64,000 nt of DNA from Yamadazyma tenuis. Lineage: Eukaryota; Ascomycota; Pichiomycetes; Serinales; Debaryomycetaceae. Shown piece after piece: positions 40,130 through 48,770 of the stretch. A program made the translations under genes and the position numbers. The DNA lies in assembly GCF_029203305.1 (NCBI RefSeq), contig NC_089462.1:2046001-2110000 (forward strand), read 5' to 3'. The notes beneath the pieces were generated by a model, which saw only the letters and a program-made list of their open reading frames with translations, had not been told where the DNA came from and ran no database searches. Numbering within the stretch: the first letter of the stretch is position 1; each line of letters begins with the position of its first letter.

Positions 40130-41671
40130 ATGTCTCAGGAAAAAGATATCGGCCTCGACATCGAGAAGAAGAGTTTCACTTCGGCGGATCACTCCATTGA
40201 AGACACCGGAGATGTCACTCACACCAAATTGGGTTTTATCAATAATTTGGCTTCTAGATTGAATGCCGAAACCAAAGGTGTTGAAATCATCACCGACGAA
40301 GAAAAGCACGATGACTCGCTTTGGAACGCCGCTTCCATGTGGTTTTCTGCCAATTTTGTCATTGCTACTTACGCTTTGGGATGTCTTGGTGTCACGGTAT
40401 TTGGCTTGTGCTTCTGGCAAGCGGTATTGCTGATTCTTTTCTTCAACCTTTTGGGAGTGTTTGGAGTCGCTTACTTTTCTATCTTCGGACCCAAGTTGGG
40501 TATGAGACAAATATTGTTGTCCAAGTTCTTGGTGGGAAACATCACCATGAGAATTTTTGCTTTTGTTAATGTCATTGCTTGTATTGGTTGGGGTGCTGTG
40601 AACATCATGAGTTCAGCCCAGTTGATCAACATTGTCAACAACCAGGCTTGTCCTCCATGGGCCGCTTGTATCATCATCATTGTGTGTACGATTCTTGTTA
40701 CTTTTTTCGGTTACAACGTCATTCACCAGTACGAAAAATGGTCCTGGGTACCCAACTTGGCGGTCTTCCTCGCCATCATCGCCAGAATGACCATGTCTAA
40801 GACCTTTACTTTCAAGGACAGCTATGGTGGTGAGATGGTTGGTGGTGCCACCACTGCTGGTAATGTCTTGTCGTTTGGAGGTGCCATCTTTGGTTTCGCA
40901 ACCGGATGGACTACCTACGCTTCCGATTATACCGTCTACCAACCAAGAGACGTGAACTCTTACAAGATCTTTGCGTGGGTTATTGCCGGATTGTACATTC
41001 CTTTGGTATTCACCATGGTTTTGGGAGCTGCTTGTGCTACAGGTACCATCACCAATACTAGATGGGCCGAATTGTACAACGAATACTCCATTGGAGGATT
41101 GGTTTACGCCATTTTGGTCGAAGATTCTTTGCACAAGTTTGGAGAATTTTTGTGTGTGCTTTTGGCCTTGTCTACCATTGCCAATAACGTACCAAACATG
41201 TATTCTATTGCTTTATCTGCCCAAGCTTTCTGGTCTCCTTTGATCAAGGTTCCAAGAGTCGTCTGGACCATTGTCGGAAACTTTGTGACCTTGGCTATTT
41301 GTATTCCAGCTTACTACGATTTCAAAGACGTTGTTGACAACTTTATGAACATGATTGGTTACTATTTGGCCATTTACCAAGCCATTGCTTTGTCCGAACA
41401 TTTCATTTACAACAAGAACAACTTTGGTGCTTACGACTACGAAAACCACAAGGATCCAAAGTCGCACCCCTTGGGACTTGCGGGTACTTTTGCATTCCTT
41501 GCCGGGGTTGCTGGTGCCGTTTGTGGATTGAACCAGGTCTGGTACATGGGTCCAATTGCTAAAAAAATTGGAGATTATGGTGGAGATGTTGGTTTCGAGT
41601 TGGCCGCTGGGTTCTCCTTCATCGCCTATAATATTACAAGACCTTTTGAGAAAAAGTACATTGGTCGTTAG
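40130..41671 (+). CDS. Purine/cytosine permease, Fcy2/Fcy21 type
   Basis: This 513-residue protein is a nucleobase:cation symporter (NCS1) of the plasma membrane with about 12 membrane spans. It is typical of Fcy2: SMWFSANFVIATYALGCLG in span 1, the FGPKLGMRQILLSKF loop, IACIGWGAVN, HQYEKWSWVPN and TGWTTYASDYTVY. Fcy2 proteins import adenine, guanine, hypoxanthine and cytosine (and 5-flucytosine). Yeasts of this clade often carry several FCY2-like genes, so the exact paralogue is open. Codon CTG at 40430-40432 lies in a span where relatives often have Thr. Transcription probably depends on the long 5' region. The start is the ATG at 40130. Confidence 0.92.
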   Translation: MSQEKDIGLDIEKKSFTSADHSIEDTGDVTHTKLGFINNLASRLNAETKGVEIITDEEKHDDSLWNAASMWFSANFVIATYALGCLGVTVFGLCFWQAVLLILFFNLLGVFGVAYFSIFGPKLGMRQILLSKFLVGNITMRIFAFVNVIACIGWGAVNIMSSAQLINIVNNQACPPWAACIIIIVCTILVTFFGYNVIHQYEKWSWVPNLAVFLAIIARMTMSKTFTFKDSYGGEMVGGATTAGNVLSFGGAIFGFATGWTTYASDYTVYQPRDVNSYKIFAWVIAGLYIPLVFTMVLGAACATGTITNTRWAELYNEYSIGGLVYAILVEDSLHKFGEFLCVLLALSTIANNVPNMYSIALSAQAFWSPLIKVPRVVWTIVGNFVTLAICIPAYYDFKDVVDNFMNMIGYYLAIYQAIALSEHFIYNKNNFGAYDYENHKDPKSHPLGLAGTFAFLAGVAGAVCGLNQVWYMGPIAKKIGDYGGDVGFELAAGFSFIAYNITRPFEKKYIGR

Positions 41672-41803
41672 AGAATTGGTATAGTTTTAATATAATAAAA
41701 AGGGTAGATTTTGCAGTCGTCGCAGTAATGCCGATAGTGCGATAATCGCGAAGGGCTCTTTCGCATATCTTGAACGGCTCCATTCTATTTCAACTTCTCA
41801 TCA

Positions 41804-42808
41804 ATGGACTCAATTAAACACATCTTGGTGGAGCAGGTCAACCTGAACATCATGTTCTTCAAGCTCATGTACGAGCTCTTATCTGACTTCACCATCGACC
41901 ATTGGGTGGCTCTTTTGGCCAGTAGTCTTTTGATGGGCCTAATCATTGCCAGCTCCGAAAATGTTTCTTCCAGAATAGTTCTATATGGTAAAAACTATGC
42001 CAACCAGCCAAATAATCCCCTGTACATTCCCCAAAATATCTGGGAGAGAGTGTTTGTCAGAGTGCACAAAATCACCGTTCCAAAGAAGTATTTCCTCCAT
42101 TTCTATGTCTTCTTTGCTTTGCTTATGGTAATTAACGCCTTTGTGGAATGGAATTTCAACACTAACGCTTTTCCTCAAGTCAATGACTTCTTTGCCAGCT
42201 TCTACGAACGATTCTACACCAACTATCTTACCTCGGAACAAAACTATAAAAATTTGTATGTGATCTCCAACTTGCTCATGATCCAGTCTTTCAGACGGTT
42301 ATACGAATGCTTATTTGTGTCTCAGTTTTCCGACGTTTCCATGAACATTCTCCACTACGTGTTTGGGTTGCTGTACTACTGGATGGTTGCCTCCGTTAAC
42401 TTTGGGGGCATTTTACCCTACTACATCTATGGTCAATCCAACAACTACAAAGTCGAGTTGGACATGTCTGACTGGCTTTTTATCGGAGTGTTTTTGACTT
42501 ATCTGATGGACCAATTCCAAAACCACCAACACTTGGCCAAGCTTGTCAAGTACACAATTCCGTCGTTCCGTCTCTTTGAATACTGTGCATCTCCACACTA
42601 TCTTGATGAAATCATTTTGTATTCATGTATAATGAGGTTTTATTTGTGCTGTAAAGACATCAGGTGGATACAAGTGGACTTTGTGTTGATTTGGTGCTTA
42701 GTGGTATTAAACCTTTCTAATAGTTCCAGTCAGACGTACAAGTACTACCAGGACAAGTTCAAGGAGAAGTTCAAAATTCCCTATAAATTAGTTCCATTTG
42801 TGTGGTGA
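41804..42808 (+). CDS. DFG10: Polyprenol reductase-like (steroid 5-alpha-reductase family)
   Basis: This 334-residue polytopic ER protein is of the steroid 5-alpha-reductase family. It has QSFRRLYECLFVS mid-protein and SPHYLDEIILY near the end. The family's C-terminal motif is seen as YKYYQDKFKEKFKIPYKLVPFVW. This pattern and length match Dfg10/SRD5A3, needed to make dolichol for N-glycosylation. In S. cerevisiae dfg10 mutants are poor in filamentous growth. The ATG at 41804 is 132 bp after the permease stop. It may be functionally linked to the glycosylation genes PMI40 and the KTR-like gene, but this is inference. Confidence 0.85.
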   Translation: MDSIKHILVEQVNLNIMFFKLMYELLSDFTIDHWVALLASSLLMGLIIASSENVSSRIVLYGKNYANQPNNPLYIPQNIWERVFVRVHKITVPKKYFLHFYVFFALLMVINAFVEWNFNTNAFPQVNDFFASFYERFYTNYLTSEQNYKNLYVISNLLMIQSFRRLYECLFVSQFSDVSMNILHYVFGLLYYWMVASVNFGGILPYYIYGQSNNYKVELDMSDWLFIGVFLTYLMDQFQNHQHLAKLVKYTIPSFRLFEYCASPHYLDEIILYSCIMRFYLCCKDIRWIQVDFVLIWCLVVLNLSNSSSQTYKYYQDKFKEKFKIPYKLVPFVW

Positions 42809-42997
42809 TTTGACCCATGCACCCGTATGTACGCTCATATTATATATAATGGCCTCAGATATCATCAGACCCAGACACCCATAGTACTATCCCCATCTGG
42901 ACCCAGGATCTGCTGTCTATTTTTGGCAGTACAAGCCTTTTTTCGCATCAGTCGCGATGGTTTGTTTACCGTTAGAACCATCTCATTTGCCTCCATA

Positions 42998-44338
42998 ATG
43001 GTCAAAGTACCATGCCCTGTTACGGTGGAGTTGGAACCCACACAAACAAGTCTTGTTATTGGGTGTCCGGGTGTCCCTCGGTCGGTTCCTCGAATCGAAA
43101 CCAAGCTTTTGATCAGATCCATCAATGGCCAACCATTTACCTTAAGATCGGTGGGCATCGAATTGAGAACTACTCAACGAGTAAGCATACCGTCCACCTT
43201 AGGATCCAACGAATCCACACAGGAGTACAAGTTGTACGAGGATCCGTTTGTGTTCAATCCCACTTTTGGAAACTTCACTGCTGAAAACTTAATTGGTCTT
43301 GACTTGCCGGTGTTGATATCTCTCCCCAAAGACATTATTTCCAGTGGCTACAACTTGAACTGGAATGCCAGCACCGTCCATAACTTGATTGTGCGAGTTA
43401 TGGTGGGAGAGTCTGCCGAAACGGAGACTGGGTTCATGGAGCTGTTCCCTATTGCCGTTAAGTTGTATGACGCGCTCCCCATATACCGGCAGTTCACCGA
43501 GTCAATTAATGAAAGTGTGATATCGGGTGACCAGCAGTTGATAGTCGAGTATAAGTTGCAAGAGCTGTGTTTGGGTCCAGGAGACTCATTGAACTTGGCG
43601 GTTAAGATTATGAAAAACTCATTGAACTACAATGTCAGCAGTAAGTTGCGAGTCAAAACCCTAAATTTCCAGTTAAAAGAAGTGTTGGAATGCCACGAAG
43701 GTGGACTACCACCATATAAAGATATCACGATCATAGAAGACTTGAAGGATGGCAAGGAACTAAACTTGAACAACGAAATATCCTTGAACTACGGGTTTAA
43801 GTTACCTACCAACAGCGACTTTCTCTCCATCTTCGATAAGAATGAGTCCAGTTTGCAGAAATACACCTATTTCGACAGCTACCAAGACAATGTCCCTGTG
43901 CATATCGACAACCATATGAACCACAAACAGAATCAGGTTAAGCTCATAGAGGGGATCCCCATGACCCACTACCAGAACTTCACTACGGTTGGAAAGCTCT
44001 TTTCCATCAGATACGAGATTCTTCTCAAGCTCAAACTCGTCCATGGTAAGGATTTCACGGTCAGAATCCCTATAGTATTAAGTCCGTACAACAAGACGTC
44101 TAGCGAGTATCTTCTCAACTGGATCATCAACCAGTGTAAGATTTCCAGTGAGATATTTGGAAAAACCCTAATCAACCAGCTAGCACAGTCATATAACACC
44201 AAGGACTCCACCAGCTCGCTCTCAAGGTTCAAGGCACCTCTTCAAATCTACAAGTCCAATAGAAATGACTGGGTTAAGTTGGGTTTCAGCTTCGACTCGT
44301 TCGGAACTCCCCAACCTATAGGCTCATATATTGACTAA
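42998..44338 (+). CDS. Arrestin-fold protein, probable alpha-arrestin-related
   Basis: From the ATG at 42998 this is 446 residues starting MVKVPCPVTVELEPTQTSLV. The predicted beta-rich fold, with phrases such as LLIRSINGQPFTLRSVGIELRTTQR, LPVLISLPKDI and VKIMKNSLNYNVSSKLRVKTLNFQLKE, resembles alpha-arrestin-like adaptor proteins that bring Rsp5 to membrane proteins. I see no PPxY motif, so Rsp5 binding cannot be shown. An in-frame ATG at 42827 would add 57 residues but lies only 18 bp after the DFG10 stop, with an unconvincing N-terminus. A short 5' part cannot be excluded. I do not know a precise orthologue. Confidence 0.65.
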   Translation: MVKVPCPVTVELEPTQTSLVIGCPGVPRSVPRIETKLLIRSINGQPFTLRSVGIELRTTQRVSIPSTLGSNESTQEYKLYEDPFVFNPTFGNFTAENLIGLDLPVLISLPKDIISSGYNLNWNASTVHNLIVRVMVGESAETETGFMELFPIAVKLYDALPIYRQFTESINESVISGDQQLIVEYKLQELCLGPGDSLNLAVKIMKNSLNYNVSSKLRVKTLNFQLKEVLECHEGGLPPYKDITIIEDLKDGKELNLNNEISLNYGFKLPTNSDFLSIFDKNESSLQKYTYFDSYQDNVPVHIDNHMNHKQNQVKLIEGIPMTHYQNFTTVGKLFSIRYEILLKLKLVHGKDFTVRIPIVLSPYNKTSSEYLLNWIINQCKISSEIFGKTLINQLAQSYNTKDSTSSLSRFKAPLQIYKSNRNDWVKLGFSFDSFGTPQPIGSYID

Positions 44339-44411
44339 CCACTAACGATACTATGAATTATGATTTTTAGCAACCGCTTCGCGCGACTTCCCTCTTCTTT
44401 CCTCACTAATC

Positions 44412-45212
44412 ATGTCTCAACCACCGAGTTATGCACCCACCTCCACCACCAGCTACACGGTGCCGACAACTAACTACCACAAGGAGGTAACACGAGCATC
44501 ATTGATATCCTCGCCGCTCCACAAAGATGTGTACAACTCGCTCGCAGAGATATACTCAATTCTCTCGGTGCTAGAGTTGATCGAAAACTCGTACATAAAG
44601 GACTATATCACTGATAAAGAGAAGTACACATCGACATCGCTACGTCTCATCAACCAGTATCAGATCATAGTAAACGGATTCAAGGAAGATCAGGCAAAAA
44701 TAGACATCTGCAATGCTTTAATGACCAATTTGAACGGAAATTTTGACGAGTTTCTCGAGTGTTTTTCCCAAATGTTCAACCCAGCATGTCCGTTGGCAAT
44801 CAAGAGATTGACAAGCGGAGTACCTGTAACCATAAGAGGCCAGGACCAGGACATCGGAAGCCAAATGTCGACTAGAACCAATTCTACACCCGTGAATGGA
44901 CAGCTGGGATCGAATCAGAACGCTAGATTGATAGCAGAAGCCACCAGTAACTTCATAACATGCATGGATGCCTTGAAGTTGAACTACAAACATAAGGATC
45001 AACTTCATCCGCTTTTATCGGAGCTCGTTATCAATCTTAATGAGTTGACTGAAGATAATAATAATCTCGACTTCCATGGAAAGTCCAAGTTAATTACTTG
45101 GTTGATAAAGCTAAACAATTTGCAGGACAAAGAGTTGCCCAGCGAAGAGATCGAAGAGTTTCTTAATGACTTGAACATTGCGTATAAAAACTTTTATCTG
45201 AAATTAGAATAG
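44412..45212 (+). CDS. VPS28: ESCRT-I subunit Vps28
   Basis: This 266-residue protein has the Vps28 N-terminal helices that bind Vps23/Vps37 (about 25-140, PLHKDVYNSLAEIYSILSVLELIENSYIKDYI). The C-terminal four-helix domain that contacts Vps36 of ESCRT-II is at about 165-266 (NFITCMDALKLNYKHKDQLHPLLSELV). It sorts ubiquitinated cargo into multivesicular endosomes and, in yeasts, also serves the Rim101 pH pathway. The ATG at 44412 is 73 bp after the arrestin-like gene. It converges with RPN12 (28 bp between the stop codons). Confidence 0.94.
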   Translation: MSQPPSYAPTSTTSYTVPTTNYHKEVTRASLISSPLHKDVYNSLAEIYSILSVLELIENSYIKDYITDKEKYTSTSLRLINQYQIIVNGFKEDQAKIDICNALMTNLNGNFDEFLECFSQMFNPACPLAIKRLTSGVPVTIRGQDQDIGSQMSTRTNSTPVNGQLGSNQNARLIAEATSNFITCMDALKLNYKHKDQLHPLLSELVINLNELTEDNNNLDFHGKSKLITWLIKLNNLQDKELPSEEIEEFLNDLNIAYKNFYLKLE

Positions 45213-45240
45213 TTAAGAAGAATATAATTATACTGGATTT

Positions 45241-46077
45241 CTAAATAATCGACTCTATTTGCTCTGCGTAGTTCAACACATTGGTGATGATCTTGTTGGA
45301 TTTGTCGTGTTTGAATTCGTCATTATCGTCAGTGGAGCTGTTGAAGAACACGTATCCATTCTTAAACGTCCAATTCATGCCCAAGTCTTCCTTAAGAGAC
45401 TCTTCAAAGATCATATCGGATTCTTCTTGGGGGAAGTAGAGTAAGTTCTTGCAGTTGCTGATTGGGATCGTGGCGTATGTTTTTTCCAAAGACTTTGCAA
45501 TTTCATACCGTAAGGCATTGACCAAGGTGTCCACAAACATGATGTACTCCTTACATGGAAGGTTGTTTTCGTCGTTCAATAAATTCCAAATCTTGATATA
45601 GTTCCCTTCCATCAAATGCTTTTCCAAGTTGATGGGGAACTGTAAGTACTTATCAGAGTCCAAGTCATACTGCTGGAAGAATGTCAAGTGTTCTACCTCG
45701 ATGTGAAACTTCGAGACCAATCCCTGCGACAATAATAAGAGTAAATACAACGAGATAATCTTGGTGGAGGTGGTGTTGTGCTCTTTCTTCAAGTGTATCT
45801 TTGAATTGGAGTAAAATGGCTTCAAATGTGAGTAGTAGTTTTCAAACACTTGTGTTTTGTTCAACAACAACGACGACAAGGCCCCGATTTCCAAGATCTT
45901 CTGGCTAATTTTGAAATCATTTATCTGGTCTTTGGTGGTGGAGTCAGTGGTGATGGGTACCAACAAGTTGTGCTTAATCAATTCGATTTTCAACGGAACC
46001 AACAACTGCTGGCATTTCTCGTAGTCCTCTTGTTCGAAAGTGCCGTACAACTCTTGCGTGATGGATTGCAAAGACAT
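45241..46077 (-). CDS. RPN12: 26S proteasome lid subunit Rpn12
   Basis: This 278-residue protein (S. cerevisiae Rpn12 has 274) is a PCI/CSN8-PSMD8 helical protein. The N-terminus MSLQSITQELYGTFEQEDYEKCQQLLVPLKIELI is characteristic. The mid part (PINLEKHLMEGNYIKIWNLL) and the C-terminal winged-helix part (DLGMNWTFKNGYVFF) also fit. Rpn12 is the last subunit to join the lid. The frame is open 49 codons further upstream, but the ATG at 46077 gives the conserved start, and the upstream part overlaps the divergent small gene. It is head-to-head with the 150-residue gene at 46184. Confidence 0.92.
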   Translation of the reverse strand: MSLQSITQELYGTFEQEDYEKCQQLLVPLKIELIKHNLLVPITTDSTTKDQINDFKISQKILEIGALSSLLLNKTQVFENYYSHLKPFYSNSKIHLKKEHNTTSTKIISLYLLLLLSQGLVSKFHIEVEHLTFFQQYDLDSDKYLQFPINLEKHLMEGNYIKIWNLLNDENNLPCKEYIMFVDTLVNALRYEIAKSLEKTYATIPISNCKNLLYFPQEESDMIFEESLKEDLGMNWTFKNGYVFFNSSTDDNDEFKHDKSNKIITNVLNYAEQIESII

Positions 46078-46183
46078 TACGTTTGTGGTTGGGTTTCGCC
46101 ACTGGTGAGTTTGAGATTTAGAGTCGCGCGCGGGAGCTGGTGATGCAGACGAGTGAGACTGCAAATATTTCACTGCCACCGCA

Positions 46184-46636
46184 ATGAACACCAAACTATT
46201 TACAAGGTCTATTTCCCAGCTCACAAAACAGATCTACCTTCATCCGTCGTATAAGATCAGTTTTGGTAAGGCCGAGAACTCGTTGGCGATTGGTCTGTTT
46301 GCCACGCCCGATCTCACCAGAGAAGCTTTTGTTCCAAACCCTCAATTCCTTCCAAAGTTGAACCAACTAATAGGTGAAAGGGTCCACGAAGACTTCACGT
46401 TCATAATGGAGGCCAGCGTTAATGCGAACTCATTCATGCCCATTTACGATCTCAGAGACGTACCCCGGTATGGCCGAATCCCTGAGATTGATAGTGTATT
46501 TGGGTATTTACAAGTGAGCGATAAAGGGGAAATGCTTAAAGGCACATACCAGAACAATGATATGTATCAGTTGTACAACTCTACGGGGTTGATTATGTTA
46601 TCGGACTTTCTTCTTGAGGAGGTCAGAAAGCTCTAG
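46184..46636 (+). CDS. Small conserved-looking protein, possibly mitochondrial
   Basis: This 150-residue protein is one I cannot assign. The first 25 residues (MNTKLFTRSISQLTKQIYLHPSYK) are basic with Ser/Thr and no acidic residue, like a mitochondrial targeting sequence. The rest looks like a compact alpha/beta domain (SLAIGLFATPDL, FLPKLNQLIGERVHEDFTFIMEAS, DSVFGYLQVSDKGEMLKGTY, YNSTGLIMLSDFLLEEVRKL). It is divergent from RPN12 with 106 bp between the ATGs. The coding look (full-length frame, balanced composition) makes a real gene likely; a function is not claimed. Confidence 0.7.
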   Translation: MNTKLFTRSISQLTKQIYLHPSYKISFGKAENSLAIGLFATPDLTREAFVPNPQFLPKLNQLIGERVHEDFTFIMEASVNANSFMPIYDLRDVPRYGRIPEIDSVFGYLQVSDKGEMLKGTYQNNDMYQLYNSTGLIMLSDFLLEEVRKL

Positions 46637-46670
46637 AGTCTGTAAATAGTTAAACCACACTCAACACCGG

Positions 46671-46741
46671 GACCACAGGTAAGGACCCATACACCATAGT
46701 AGACCACAGGTCAGGACACATACACCATATAGACCATAGGC
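46671..46741. repeat. Two and a third copies of a ~31-bp tandem repeat
   Basis: GACCACAGGTAAGGACCCAT...TAGTA (46671-46701) is followed by GACCACAGGTCAGGACACAT...TATA (46702-46731) and a partial third copy GACCATAGG. It lies just after the 150-residue gene, in the ASN1 upstream region. Confidence 0.8.
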
Positions 46742-46853
46742 GTATCACGCCCTACCCATACCACACCTGGTGCAAAAACCGAAATCAAACTTCGGAATTT
46801 AGTAGTCAGCCCGGGTCCCTATCAGGAACCCGATAAAGTAAGTCGCATTTTCT

Positions 46854-46860
46854 TGAGTCA
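46854..46860. promoter_or_regulatory. Gcn4-type site TGAGTCA upstream of ASN1
   Basis: A perfect TGA(C/G)TCA heptamer lies 124 bp before the ASN1 ATG. With the second site 28 bp downstream, it suggests general amino-acid control by Gcn4. Confidence 0.65.
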
Positions 46861-46887
46861 CCGCTGAAAATTTTTTTTGAAAATTAT

Positions 46888-46894
46888 TGACTCA
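46888..46894. promoter_or_regulatory. Gcn4-type site TGACTCA upstream of ASN1
   Basis: A second perfect TGACTCA heptamer lies 90 bp before the ASN1 ATG. Paired sites of this kind are common upstream of amino-acid biosynthetic genes. Confidence 0.68.
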
Positions 46895-46983
46895 TAAAGC
46901 TGGAACCGTTTGTAAGTTTATAAAACAACCTCAAACCCCATTACAGCCACTTCCTGTAACATAGAAATACATATTGAAAAACC

Positions 46984-48708
46984 ATGTGTGGAATTTACGC
47001 TGCTTTCAGACAACCTGACGTTGAGCAATTCAAAGAAAAGGCGTTGCAAAACTCCAAGAGAATCAGACATCGGGGACCAGATTGGTCTGGTAACGTGATC
47101 CAAAACGATACCATCTTATGCCACGAAAGATTGGCCATTGTGGGCTTGGACAGTGGTGCCCAGCCCATCGTGTCTCCCGATGGCAACTTCACGTTGGCTG
47201 TCAACGGAGAAATCTACAATCACATAAAGTTGAGAGACGAACTCAAAGATTACCAGTTCAAATCTTTGAGTGACTGTGAACCCATCATTCCTTTGTTCCA
47301 AAAATACGATACCGATGCTCCCAAGTACTTGGACGGGATGTTTGCCTGGGTTTTATATGACAAGAAGAACGATAGAATCGTGGCTGCCAGAGACCCCATT
47401 GGTATCACCACTTTGTACATGGGTAAGAACTCCAAATCGCCAAGAACCAGATATTTCGCCTCCGAGTTGAAGTGTATGACCGACGAATGTGATGAGATCA
47501 TCGCTTTCCCTCCCGGCCATGTTTACGACTCAGTCACCGACAAGATGGTGAGATATTTCACTCCCAGCTGGTGGGAGGAATCTAAGGTTCCAACCGCTCA
47601 TGTCGACTACAAGCAGGTGAGAGAGTCGTTGGAATTGGCTGTGAGAAAGAGATTGATGGCTGAAGTGCCATATGGGGTGTTGTTGTCGGGAGGATTGGAT
47701 TCTTCTTTGATTGCTGCTATTGCTGCCAGAGAAACCCAAAAGGCAAACTCCAAGCAGTCCAGTGAAGGTATCGATGCCAACAAAGAATTGTCGGGTGTAG
47801 ACGAGTCAGGCTCGTTGCACACGGCTGGATTCTCCAGATTGCATTCGTTTGCCATTGGTTTGCCTGGAGCCCCTGATTTGGTGGCTGCTGAAAAAGTGGG
47901 CCACTTTATTGGTACCATTCACCACTCCCACACCTTCACGTTGGAAGAAGGCTTGGACGCTTTGAACGACGTCATCAGCCACTTGGAAACCTACGATGTC
48001 ACTACCATCAGAGCCTCCACTCCTATGTATTTATTGTCCAGAAAAATCAAGGCTCAAGGTGTCAAGATGGTGTTATCTGGTGAAGGTTCGGATGAGATCT
48101 TCGGAGGATACTTGTACTTTGCGGCGGCTCCATCTGCCAAGGACTTCCATGAAGAGTGTGTCAAGAGAGTCAAGAACTTGCACTATGCCGATTGCTTGAG
48201 AGCCAACAAGTCTACCATGGCTTGGGGTTTGGAAGCCAGAGTTCCTTTCTTGGACAAACAGTTCCTTGAAGTGTGCATGAACATCAACCCAGAAGACAAG
48301 TTGATCAACCAAAAGGAGGGTAGGATTGAAAAGTACATCTTGAGAAAGGCTTTTGATACTTCTGACGATCCATCTGCCAAACCATACTTACCAGAAGAAA
48401 TCTTGTGGAGACAAAAGGAGCAATTTTCTGACGGGGTAGGATACTCTTGGATTGACGGGTTAAAGGATGCCGCCGAAGCTGCTGTTTCAGATGAAGAATT
48501 GGCCAACCCTAAACCTGAATGGGGTGATGATATTCCTACTACCAAGGAAGCTTACTGGTACAGATGCAAGTTCGACGACATTTTCGGAAACAGTTCTGCG
48601 GCTGCTTCCACAGTGATGAGATGGATTCCTAAAGCCGAATGGGGCTGTCACGCCGACCCATCTGGTAGATATGCTACCATCCACGAACAAAAGGTGGACA
48701 AGGCCTAG
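46984..48708 (+). CDS. ASN1: Asparagine synthetase (glutamine-hydrolysing)
   Basis: This 574-residue class II amidotransferase begins MCGIYAAF; the initiator Met is removed to expose the nucleophile Cys. The glutaminase domain runs to about residue 200 ([21 protein letters not shown]). The synthetase domain has the PP-loop [10 protein letters not shown] at about 235-244 and ends with VPFLDK and related motifs. It makes Asn from Asp, Gln and ATP in the cytosol. A 25-residue insert rich in Ser, Glu and Asn ([19 protein letters not shown]) after the P-loop matches other yeast Asn1/Asn2. Two Gcn4-type sites upstream (46854 and 46888) indicate starvation-responsive transcription. It converges with the aminopeptidase gene. 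Confidence 0.96.
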   Translation: MCGIYAAFRQPDVEQFKEKALQNSKRIRHRGPDWSGNVIQNDTILCHERLAIVGLDSGAQPIVSPDGNFTLAVNGEIYNHIKLRDELKDYQFKSLSDCEPIIPLFQKYDTDAPKYLDGMFAWVLYDKKNDRIVAARDPIGITTLYMGKNSKSPRTRYFASELKCMTDECDEIIAFPPGHVYDSVTDKMVRYFTPSWWEESKVPTAHVDYKQVRESLELAVRKRLMAEVPYGVLLSGGLDSSLIAAIAARETQKANSKQSSEGIDANKELSGVDESGSLHTAGFSRLHSFAIGLPGAPDLVAAEKVGHFIGTIHHSHTFTLEEGLDALNDVISHLETYDVTTIRASTPMYLLSRKIKAQGVKMVLSGEGSDEIFGGYLYFAAAPSAKDFHEECVKRVKNLHYADCLRANKSTMAWGLEARVPFLDKQFLEVCMNINPEDKLINQKEGRIEKYILRKAFDTSDDPSAKPYLPEEILWRQKEQFSDGVGYSWIDGLKDAAEAAVSDEELANPKPEWGDDIPTTKEAYWYRCKFDDIFGNSSAAASTVMRWIPKAEWGCHADPSGRYATIHEQKVDKA

Positions 48709-48770
48709 AGGTTGACATTGATATAGTTAATTGTAATATCATAATATTATAGAATGCTAGACTAGCGGTT

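Noticed and set aside
42827..42997. N-terminal extension of the arrestin-like protein from an upstream ATG
   Set aside because: It starts 18 bp after the previous stop codon and its sequence (HIIYNGLRYHQTQTP) does not look like a domain. The ATG at 42998 is preferred.
46094..46103. AGTGGCGAAA on the minus strand, close to the proteasome control element
   Set aside because: It lies only 17-26 nt before the RPN12 ATG and differs from GGTGGCAAA. The clade is thought to use a different Rpn4 motif, so I do not call it.
46078..46224. 49-codon upstream extension of RPN12
   Set aside because: It has no conserved sequence and overlaps the start of the divergent gene. The Rpn12 family begins at MSLQSITQEL.
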